64,000 nt of DNA from Deltaproteobacteria bacterium Ga0077539 (GTDB lineage Bacteria > Myxococcota_A > Polyangia > Polyangiales > Ga0077539), in assembly GCA_001465015.1 (NCBI GenBank), contig LNEO01000085.1, forward strand, positions 1-64,000. The letters are read 5' to 3'. A program made the translations under genes and the position numbers. Every line of letters begins with the position of its first letter. The first letter of the stretch is position 1. This document shows positions 56,600 through 64,000 of the stretch, piece by piece. The notes beneath the pieces were generated by a model, which searched no databases, was not told the origin of the DNA, and saw only the letters and a list, made by a program, of their open reading frames with translations.

Positions 56600-58495
56600 T
56601 CAGTCGTGCGTGTCGCAGTCGAAGCCGATGAGCTCTTGGACTTCTTTGATTCCCTTGAGGTGCGCCTCGAAGCGGCGCGGCTCGGGCTCGAGCGCGCCAA
56701 GCACCGACGACACCGCGGGGTGCAGCGAGAGCGCCTTGGTGACCACGACCTCGCCAGCGTGCGCCTGCGCTTGCAGCCGCGCAGCGACGTTGACCGTCGT
56801 GCCGAAGTAATCGAGCTTGTCGTTTGCCCGCACCGCGAGGCACGGCCCCTCGTGAAAGCCGAGCTTCACGGTGAGCCCCTCTTTCGCGTGCGCCTCGTGG
56901 CAGCGCCGAACCATTTCGACCGAGCACCGCGCGGCGTCCGACGGAGACGCGAAGCTGGCCATCACCGCGTCGCCCATCGTCTTGATCACAGCGCCGTTGT
57001 GGGCGCTCACGAGGCCGAGCATGATGTCGAAGTGCTCTTGCACCAGCGCGAACGCCCGCGCGTCGCCGAGCCGCTCGTACATCGCGGTCGAGCCCGTGAG
57101 GTCCGAGAACAGAATCGTCAGCGACGAGACCGTGAGCTCGACACCAGACGCTGGCGCCTCCGTTGAAAACAAATCCACGAATTCAGGCATGGACGCGATC
57201 GTCGAGCCGAGGACGATCTCCGCGCTCCACCCGGCGCGCTCGATCAGAAGATACTGCGCGCGGTCGGTGTCGTTGGCGACCTCGAGCTCGGTGTCCACGC
57301 CCGGCGCCGCTTCGCCGCTCGCAGAGATGTCCATCGACTCACTGGTGATCGTGATCGACACCGTCGCCGGACGAGCGGCGATCTCGAGCTCGACTCGACG
57401 CTTTGCCTCGAGCGTTCGAAACAACAGCTCGGCCGTGGGCAGAGGCACCGACACCTTGCGCCTCTCGCCCTTGGCCACCCGTACCTGCGCGAAAATGTGA
57501 GGTCGAAACCAGGGTGAACTCGCGCAGTACACCGCGGTGTCCACCTTGCGAACCGCGGGGTTCGGCGTGAACACCGCCTCGACATACTTCGCGAAATCGA
57601 CGTCGAAGTCGATGTTGCACGAGTCGCAGTGCGCCGTGCGCCTCACCGAAGACAGCGTGCTCTCGTTTTGCGCTCCGACTCGGCAGGTCGGGCAGTTGAG
57701 CTGCCAGCGGAGATCGACGAGCCCCGCGCGCGCCGCATACAAGAACGCCCGCAGGGCGTCGCGTCGATCGACGTGCCACGCGTGCGCCAGCTCGAACGGC
57801 CGGATCGCCTGCACCTCGTCGTCCGCGCGCTCCTTCAAGAGGTTGACGATCTTGTCGCGGAGCTCCTTGGGCACGGGGCTCTCGAAGAGCTTCTTCGCGG
57901 CGTAGCCGAGGTTGTGCTCGTCGACCGAGCTCACCGGTCCGGCGCTCACGGTGTCTACTCCGACGTCGAGCAGCGTCCTGCGGACGAAGGCAGACGCGGG
58001 CTCCGCGGAGTCGCGCGCCGCGAGCTGCGCGCGCATATCCGAGAGCGCCTTGGCGATGGACTCGAGGTAGCGGTGACACCCGCGACGCATCCCGGGTCGC
58101 TTCGCGATGAACCCCAGCTTGCCGACCGGATTCGTGGCGGCCGAAAAGATCCTCGCCTTCACGAGGGTCTTTTCGCCCTGCGGCTCGAGGGTCACCTCGA
58201 ATCCGCCGCGCGTGACCGGGCCGGCGATGAATCGTCGCTCGCCGCGAACCGAGCGCCCCTCGACCCACTCGTACGGAGGCTCGATCCACCGCAACGTGAG
58301 CCCCAGCTCCTTCGCCTGCGCGACGCGCTCGCGCGAGGTCGGATCGCCGGGGACGATCTCTTCGAACGAGTACGTTCCCGCGGTGAGGCCGATCGCTCGG
58401 TCGACGCGGTTGGTGTCGCTCACGAGCGCCCACACGACGTCGCTCGGCGCGTCGATCACACGAGTCGTCGAGACGTCGAACTCACTCTCAGCCAT
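56600..58495 (-). CDS. Class III adenylate/guanylate cyclase with SRPBCC-like N-terminus and a Cys-pair central region
   Basis: C-terminal LTILFSDLTGSTAMYERLGDARAFALVQEHFDIM...VIKTMGDAVMASF. Central CPTCRVG...HCDSCNIDFDVDF. N-terminal VIDAPSDVVWALVSDTNR. Confidence 0.88.
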   Translation of the reverse strand: MAESEFDVSTTRVIDAPSDVVWALVSDTNRVDRAIGLTAGTYSFEEIVPGDPTSRERVAQAKELGLTLRWIEPPYEWVEGRSVRGERRFIAGPVTRGGFEVTLEPQGEKTLVKARIFSAATNPVGKLGFIAKRPGMRRGCHRYLESIAKALSDMRAQLAARDSAEPASAFVRRTLLDVGVDTVSAGPVSSVDEHNLGYAAKKLFESPVPKELRDKIVNLLKERADDEVQAIRPFELAHAWHVDRRDALRAFLYAARAGLVDLRWQLNCPTCRVGAQNESTLSSVRRTAHCDSCNIDFDVDFAKYVEAVFTPNPAVRKVDTAVYCASSPWFRPHIFAQVRVAKGERRKVSVPLPTAELLFRTLEAKRRVELEIAARPATVSITITSESMDISASGEAAPGVDTELEVANDTDRAQYLLIERAGWSAEIVLGSTIASMPEFVDLFSTEAPASGVELTVSSLTILFSDLTGSTAMYERLGDARAFALVQEHFDIMLGLVSAHNGAVIKTMGDAVMASFASPSDAARCSVEMVRRCHEAHAKEGLTVKLGFHEGPCLAVRANDKLDYFGTTVNVAARLQAQAHAGEVVVTKALSLHPAVSSVLGALEPEPRRFEAHLKGIKEVQELIGFDCDTHD

Positions 58496-58580
58496 CGTGA
58501 TCGCACCGAGCGTACCCTCTCTTCTCAGCGAAGGGGCGACGCTCTTGTCCCTACGTCACGAGGCCCCCGGTCCGATTTGC

Positions 58581-60374
58581 TCACTCGCTGCGACGGATCA
58601 CGTGGAAGCCGAACTCGGTCTCGATGATGCCGCTCGTCTCGTTGACCTCGAGGCCGAACGCCGCTTCTTCGAAGGCGCCGACCATCATTCCTCGGCGAAT
58701 CGAGCCGAGGTCCCCGCCGCGCTCGGCGGCGCCGGGCTCGTCGCTGTACTCGCGGACGATGTCGACGAAGGGCCGCCCTCGGCGAAGCTCGCCGACCGCT
58801 CGCTGAGCGCGCTCGAGCGCCTGCTCGCGCGATCGCGAGATCCCCTCGGGCGCTCGGCTCGAGCCGACGTGCATCACGAGAAAGTGCGCCACGCGCACCG
58901 CGGGTGGCCCCTGACGAAACACCGCCTGCGTGGCTCCCGTCGAGGTGAGCCGCTCGTAGACGTCCGCGGCGACGACTCCCTGCTCGACCTGCGCGCGCGC
59001 GTCGGTCAACGCACGCTGAAACGCCGCTTCGAGCTCCTCGATCGGCCGGGCTCCGACCACGCGCCGACCGTTGATGAACGTCGTCGGCGTCCCATCGACG
59101 CCGAATTGTCTGGCGATCTGACGGTCGCGCTCGATCGCAGGCTGGTGCGTCTGCTGCGCGATCGCGAGGTTCATGCGGTTCATGTCGAGCCGCATCTGCC
59201 GCCCGTACTCGAGGAGGTTGTCGCGCTCGAGCGCGTCTTGGTGCGCGAAGAGCAGGTCATTGGCCGCGAAGAAGCCTGCGTCACCGCGCTGCGCGCGAGC
59301 CTCCTCGGCGAAGGTCGCGGCGTCGACTGCGTGTGTGTGCCTCGAGCCAGGCGCGTGACGAAACAACACGCGGAGCTCGGCGGGGTGCCGGCGCAAGAGC
59401 TCCGCGAGCGTCGGCTCGAGCCGAGCGCAGTAGCCGCACTCGAAATCCGAGAAGACGACCATCGTCACGAGCGCCGCGGTCGCTGCCGCCCCTCGCGCTG
59501 GCGCCCCAGCCAACCGAATCGCGTGGACCGCGTCGCGGTCGAACTCGGGCTCGGGCGGATCGGGAAGGTCCTCGGGCTCGGGTCGCAGCGGACGCGCCGT
59601 CATCTCGGCGTACACGCGCTCGCGCGGCGTAATCGTGCGGGCTTGCGCGAGCACGCGCCCGATGACGCGCTGCACGTGGCCGAAGGGCTTGGCGCCGCGA
59701 ATGATCGTTCCGTTGGCGAACATCGACGGCGTCGCGCTCACGCCGAGCACCCGAGAGAGCGCGATGTCCCGCTCGATCGCGGCGCGGTGCGTGTGCGCGT
59801 CGAGATCCGCGCGAAAGCGCGTCATGTCGAGCTGCAGCTGCTCGGCGTAGCGCTCGAGGTCTTCACGCTCGAGGCGCTCTTGCTGCGTAAAGAGCAGGTC
59901 GTGATATTCCCAGAACTTTCCCTGCGCGTTGGCGGCCATCGCCGCCTCGGCGGCGAGCCGCGCGTGACGGTGACGGCTGAGGGGCGCGTGCTTGAACACG
60001 ATGCGCACGTCCTCGGCGTACCGCTCGTTGATGAGCGACAGGACCCGCGCGAGGCGCTCGCAGTACGGGCACTCGAAATCCGAGAAGACCACGAGCGTGA
60101 CGAGCGCGTTGGCCGGCCCGCGCGTCGGCGAACCCGTCACCGGAATCGACGCGCTGTCAGCGAGCGTCGCCCGCGCAGCCCCGCCGCTCGACGCGGAATT
60201 GGCGCTCGTCGTCGCGGTCTCGGGCTCGTCAGGAGGCTCTCGCCACGAAGCACAAGAAATCAAAGCGAACGCCAGCAACGAAGCGAGCGCGCTCCGCGCC
60301 CAACTGGCTCGACTCGACGCGCGCCGATCGCGCAGCACGCCGCTGATTCCCCTCACCTTCGAAGCTGTCTGCAT
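58581..60374 (-). CDS. Lipoprotein with two DsbA/thioredoxin-like domains fused to a parvulin-type PPIase
   Basis: Lipobox ALISC; VFSDFECPYCERLARVL and VFSDFECGYCARLEPTLAEL; C-terminal RVAHFLVMH...REYSDEPGAAERGGDLGSIRRGMMVGAFEEAAFGLEVNETSGIIETEFGFHVIRR. Confidence 0.88.
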   Translation of the reverse strand: MQTASKVRGISGVLRDRRASSRASWARSALASLLAFALISCASWREPPDEPETATTSANSASSGGAARATLADSASIPVTGSPTRGPANALVTLVVFSDFECPYCERLARVLSLINERYAEDVRIVFKHAPLSRHRHARLAAEAAMAANAQGKFWEYHDLLFTQQERLEREDLERYAEQLQLDMTRFRADLDAHTHRAAIERDIALSRVLGVSATPSMFANGTIIRGAKPFGHVQRVIGRVLAQARTITPRERVYAEMTARPLRPEPEDLPDPPEPEFDRDAVHAIRLAGAPARGAAATAALVTMVVFSDFECGYCARLEPTLAELLRRHPAELRVLFRHAPGSRHTHAVDAATFAEEARAQRGDAGFFAANDLLFAHQDALERDNLLEYGRQMRLDMNRMNLAIAQQTHQPAIERDRQIARQFGVDGTPTTFINGRRVVGARPIEELEAAFQRALTDARAQVEQGVVAADVYERLTSTGATQAVFRQGPPAVRVAHFLVMHVGSSRAPEGISRSREQALERAQRAVGELRRGRPFVDIVREYSDEPGAAERGGDLGSIRRGMMVGAFEEAAFGLEVNETSGIIETEFGFHVIRRSE

Positions 60375-60381
60375 GGTCACA

Positions 60382-61230
60382 CTATGTCCGTTGAATGATG
60401 CTCTGCGCCGCAGGGACGAGCACTCGTGACACAACCAACCCCACCGTGTCGATCACCACGTGCGCGATGATCGCCGGCCAGATCGAACGAAACCTCGCTG
60501 CGACCGCGCCCAGGATCACGCCCACGACCGTGGTCTGCAAAACGCCCATGGGGCCTTGGTAGATGTGACCGAGGCCGAAGAGCACCGCGCCGATGAGCAC
60601 CGCGCCATACCGCGCGGAGGCTCTCGGGTGCTCTGTGCCCGCCAGCGCACGTGAGACCCTGCTCTGCAAGAAGCCTCGCACGAGCACCTCTTCGTACACG
60701 CCGGCCATCACCGCGGTCGGGACGAGCGCCGCCAGGGGAATCTTCACGAACTCGCGCAAGACCTCGAGCTTCTGCCGCGTCATGTGCGCCTGGGCCGGGC
60801 CGCGCACGAGCAGCGCGACCGCGAGCGTGAGCGGAACCATCACGACGTAGACGAGGCCCACGGTGCTCAGGCCTCGCAGCGTTTCGAGCCACCATTTCGT
60901 GGGACGCGCGGCGCCGATCGAAGCCCACCCCTCGCGGGTGAACGCGAGCGTCAACCCCACGATGAGCAGCGCCCCGACGCCCGGAATGAACACGTGCGCT
61001 GGGATCTCCCACGCGGGAAACCGCTGCGCGATGTACTCGAACACATGCAAGAGCTCGGCGCCGATCCGCACGGCGAAGAACGCGATGAGCACCAACGACA
61101 GCTGCATGATCGCGCCTCGTCGCACCGATCGCTTCTCGGCCGACGTGGGCTCGGGAGGGCGGCGCTCGTCGAGCTCGTCGTCGCCCTCGTCGGTGTCGAG
61201 CTCGTCTTCGAAGCCGTCCTTCGCGTACAC
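60382..61230 (-). CDS. CPBP-family intramembrane metalloprotease
   Basis: AGVYEEVLVRGFLQSRV, AVLFGLGHIYQGPMGVLQT, WPAIIAHVVIDTVGL. Confidence 0.9.
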   Translation of the reverse strand: MYAKDGFEDELDTDEGDDELDERRPPEPTSAEKRSVRRGAIMQLSLVLIAFFAVRIGAELLHVFEYIAQRFPAWEIPAHVFIPGVGALLIVGLTLAFTREGWASIGAARPTKWWLETLRGLSTVGLVYVVMVPLTLAVALLVRGPAQAHMTRQKLEVLREFVKIPLAALVPTAVMAGVYEEVLVRGFLQSRVSRALAGTEHPRASARYGAVLIGAVLFGLGHIYQGPMGVLQTTVVGVILGAVAARFRSIWPAIIAHVVIDTVGLVVSRVLVPAAQSIIQRT

Positions 61231-61233
61231 TGC

Positions 61234-62094
61234 TCAATCGCCTCGCGCTACGACGAGCGGCAATCTGCGCTTCGTCTGCGGTTGTGTGAGCGGATCCGAG
61301 CGATCTTCGCCGCCATCGAGCGTCGGATCCTTCGCGCCCGAGACCTCCGTCACGAGCGCACGGTCCAACAGGTGCGACGGAACGACGTTACCCAGCGCCG
61401 CGAGCATCGATTGACGCACCTGCGGGTGGCTCGATTCGAGCGTGTCGAGCAGCAGCTTCATCTGCTTTCGCTGCGCGTTTTGCTGCGATCCGCAGAGGTT
61501 GCACGGAAGGATCGGAAAGCCGCGCTCGACCGCGTACGCCGCGAGGTCCGCCTCGGCACAGTAAATCAACGGCCGAATCACGGTGTTTCTCTGGTCCTCG
61601 GTGCGCAGCTTCGCCGGCATCGCCGCGATCTTGCCCGCGAACAAGAGGTTGAGCATCAGCGTCTCGATCGCGTCATCGCGGTGATGCCCCAGCGCGATCT
61701 TCGTGCAGCCCATGCGCTCGGCGGCCGTGTACAAGATGCCGCGACGCAGCCGCGAACAGAGCGAGCAGTACGTCTTTCCCTCGGGGACCTTGTCGATGAC
61801 GACGGAGTAGGTGTCCTCGCGAAGCACCTCGAAGCGGTGCCCCTCTCGCTCGAGCCACGCCCGCAGCGGCGCGCCGTCGTAGCCGGGCTGCCCCTGGTCG
61901 AGGTGCACCGCCACCAACTCGAACCGCACGGGCGCTCGTCGCTGAAGCGAAACGAGCAGCTCGAGCATGGCGTAGCTGTCCTTGCCGCCCGAGACCGCGA
62001 CCATGATCCGATCGCCGTCCTCGATGAGCTGGTGCTCACCAACCGCTCGACCGACCTCGCGTCCGAGCCTCTGCGCAACCTCCGATAGCCTCAT
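61234..62094 (-). CDS. ttcA: tRNA 2-thiocytidine synthetase, TtcA/TilS-like ATPase
   Basis: PP-loop VAVSGGKDSYAML, YCSLCSRLRRGILY, GHHRDDAIETLMLNLLF, CNLCGSQQNAQR. Confidence 0.92.
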   Translation of the reverse strand: MRLSEVAQRLGREVGRAVGEHQLIEDGDRIMVAVSGGKDSYAMLELLVSLQRRAPVRFELVAVHLDQGQPGYDGAPLRAWLEREGHRFEVLREDTYSVVIDKVPEGKTYCSLCSRLRRGILYTAAERMGCTKIALGHHRDDAIETLMLNLLFAGKIAAMPAKLRTEDQRNTVIRPLIYCAEADLAAYAVERGFPILPCNLCGSQQNAQRKQMKLLLDTLESSHPQVRQSMLAALGNVVPSHLLDRALVTEVSGAKDPTLDGGEDRSDPLTQPQTKRRLPLVVARGD

Positions 62095-62124
62095 GAACAA
62101 TCCGAGCCGCAAGGTATACCTCGC

Positions 62125-62979
62125 TTGATGCCCTCGGTCGCCCCAGTCCGCGCCGCCTCGCTCGCGCTCATCACCGCCGCGCTCGCTTTGTCGTGCGCGC
62201 CGCGACCGGTGCGACCCGAAGCGGGCGCCGACGCCGGCCCGGTCGAGGTCGACGTCGTCGTCGATGACCGACCCCGCCCCGACCGCGACAACGATGGTCT
62301 CTGCGACGACACCGAGATGCGCGTCACCGGGACTGATCCCGACGATGTCGACACCGACAACGACGGCTTCATCGACAGCTTCGAGTACAGCTACGGGCTT
62401 CTACCCAACAGCGCCACCTCGCCCTCGTCCGAGCGCGTCTTGCAGTGGTCCGAGGCGCCGGGCGAGCCATTTGATTACGTGTTCAATTTCACCTTCCGCG
62501 GTAACGGACAGGGGGTCTTCGGGCTCTTCTACGAGAGCGCGCCTGGGATCGACGGCTTTCGCGGCGAAGACCTCGGGCTCAGGATCGAGGCGCTCTCCGC
62601 GGTTCCTCCGTCCAACGCGCCAGACATCGCGGGTGAGCGGTTTGTCTCGGTCGTAGGGATGACCCGACTGAGCTTCAGGATCATCGGCGATTGGCCCGCG
62701 CGCGCCCCACTGACCTGTCGCCGCGCGTACGTCCTGTACCCCAGCGCGTACGCAGAAGAGCTCGGGTTGCTCTACTTGCGTTCGTTCTTCCTCGACGTTC
62801 GAGCCTCGAGCGCGCCCTTCGACGCGGGCGCGCCTTCGGACGCGAGCGACGCGAGCAACGTCCCAGACGCCAGTGACGCAGCCGCGTTCGACGCGACCAG
62901 CGTGGACGCCAGCGCCCCTTCGCCCTGGCCGTTTCAGCGCGACGGCTACTGCCTTCCGCGCCCGGGATCCTGCCGCTGA
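62125..62979 (+). CDS. Lipoprotein with thrombospondin type-3-like Ca-binding repeats
   Basis: Lipobox ALALSC, DRDNDGLCDDTEMRVTGTDPDDVDTDNDGFIDSFEYSYG. Confidence 0.75.
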   Translation: MMPSVAPVRAASLALITAALALSCAPRPVRPEAGADAGPVEVDVVVDDRPRPDRDNDGLCDDTEMRVTGTDPDDVDTDNDGFIDSFEYSYGLLPNSATSPSSERVLQWSEAPGEPFDYVFNFTFRGNGQGVFGLFYESAPGIDGFRGEDLGLRIEALSAVPPSNAPDIAGERFVSVVGMTRLSFRIIGDWPARAPLTCRRAYVLYPSAYAEELGLLYLRSFFLDVRASSAPFDAGAPSDASDASNVPDASDAAAFDATSVDASAPSPWPFQRDGYCLPRPGSCR

Positions 62980-62990
62980 CCCGAAGAGGC

Positions 62991-63998
62991 TCAGCGCGCC
63001 GCTGAAAAGTCGCAGCTGTTCGCGGGCATGTTGTTCGCGCACCGCGGCGGAAGCGTCGCGCGAGGCGCGCCCATCCACACGCTCTGGATAAACGAGAAGA
63101 TCTGCTCGCGCGCCGCCAGACCAGCCGGCGTGTCGCGCGCGCCAAAGCCGTGCACGTCGTACGCGCCGGTCACGTTGGACGGCACTCGATACTGCGTAAA
63201 CGAAACGCCGTTGACGACCGTGTCGTTCATCGCGCGCGTCACGCCCGGCACCGTCGAGAGCGGCGCGCCGATCTGCGAAGCGCCCGTGGCGGTCGCGACC
63301 ATCTCCGTTCCGGGCGCAGGAAGCACAGGGTCCCCCATGCTCTGCTGCACCACGAGCGGAACCCGTCGCGCCATCGCCGCGCCCGCCCAGTTCGCGCCGT
63401 CGATCGCGTCGAAGTTGCTCTGCGCGATCGCCACCGCGAGCTGAAGGTTTACGTCGGAGCGGTAGTTCGCGAGCAACACCCCGCGCCCCAACGAGAACAC
63501 CGACGAGAGCACCAGATACCCCGTCCAACCCGCGCCGGGAACGTTGAGCACCGCCGCCTCGATCGACGGCTCGAGCTGCGAGAGCACGAGGCCTAGCGTT
63601 CCGCCAAGCGATCCGCCCGCCCACACTTGCCGGGTCGTATCCACTCGACGCCCAGCGGCAGGGTTGACCATCGTGCCCAGCATCGGCGCAGCGAGCGCGT
63701 CGCCGAGCCTCCCGGCGAGCGCGCGCTGAATCGCGCACACCTCCGCGAGGCTCTGTTGCGTGAGCGCCGCAGCCCACTCGCTGCCAGTCGCCGCCCGCTG
63801 CAGCCCGCCGATCGTCTCGATCACGTCATCCGCGGTCAGCCCCGCGAAACGAACGCTCACCTTCGCAGCGCCGACCCGAGCGATGTCCGGGTCGAAGCTG
63901 TCGTCCGTGTAGTCGCCGCCGAGGCCGTGACCGAAGAGAATCGCTCGATATCCGCCAGTGCCCCGCGGGATCGTCACCCGAAACGGCGCGTCGTGCAT
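62991..63998 (-). CDS. Alpha/beta-hydrolase-like secreted protein, N-terminus beyond window
   Basis: YRAILFGHGLGGDYTD, VWAGGSLGGTLGLVLSQL (GxSxG nucleophile elbow), FGARDTPAG. Confidence 0.65.
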   Translation of the reverse strand: MHDAPFRVTIPRGTGGYRAILFGHGLGGDYTDDSFDPDIARVGAAKVSVRFAGLTADDVIETIGGLQRAATGSEWAAALTQQSLAEVCAIQRALAGRLGDALAAPMLGTMVNPAAGRRVDTTRQVWAGGSLGGTLGLVLSQLEPSIEAAVLNVPGAGWTGYLVLSSVFSLGRGVLLANYRSDVNLQLAVAIAQSNFDAIDGANWAGAAMARRVPLVVQQSMGDPVLPAPGTEMVATATGASQIGAPLSTVPGVTRAMNDTVVNGVSFTQYRVPSNVTGAYDVHGFGARDTPAGLAAREQIFSFIQSVWMGAPRATLPPRCANNMPANSCDFSAAR

Positions 63999-64000
63999 GC

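Overview
This is a GC-rich bacterial chromosome segment. Gene content suggests Myxococcota (Polyangiales/Sandaracinus-like), but that is inference. It is densely coded on both strands, with about 46 supportable CDS and no convincing rRNA, tRNA, CRISPR, prophage or transposase. Most of the very long alternative-frame ORFs in the track are GC-codon artefacts antisense to real genes. Main blocks: (1) a partial ATP-dependent DNA ligase, an exonuclease and a HelD-like helicase; (2) a TonB/ExbB/ExbD, TonB-dependent receptor and beta-helix lipoprotein cluster, divergent from a CehA/McbA-type PHP lipoprotein; (3) an RhlE-like helicase and a YhbY protein; (4) two of three window paralogs of a Cys-rich, propeller-like lipoprotein family; (5) a histidine kinase/sigma54 response-regulator pair next to an 80-bp tandem repeat; (6) a TonB receptor/lipoprotein pair divergent from a nicotinamidase and NrtR-like regulator; (7) a carotenoid operon (acyl-CoA dehydrogenase, CrtB, CrtD/I, CrtC) followed by a likely UGA-decoded selenoprotein of the ArsC/Spx-like fold; (8) two tandem VWA-like lipoproteins; (9) RluA, a Ser/Thr kinase, a second CrtI, RecA, a cyclase, a double-DsbA plus parvulin lipoprotein, a CPBP protease and TtcA. 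The strongest hunt results are the in-frame UGA in a UxxC redox motif at 36360-36362, a perfect palindrome lying over a sigma70-like promoter in front of pncA-nrtR, an 80-bp structured tandem repeat with a second exact fragment 26 kb away, a broken outer-membrane protein gene, and Pho-box-like 11-bp-period repeats at two promoters of the TonB cluster.
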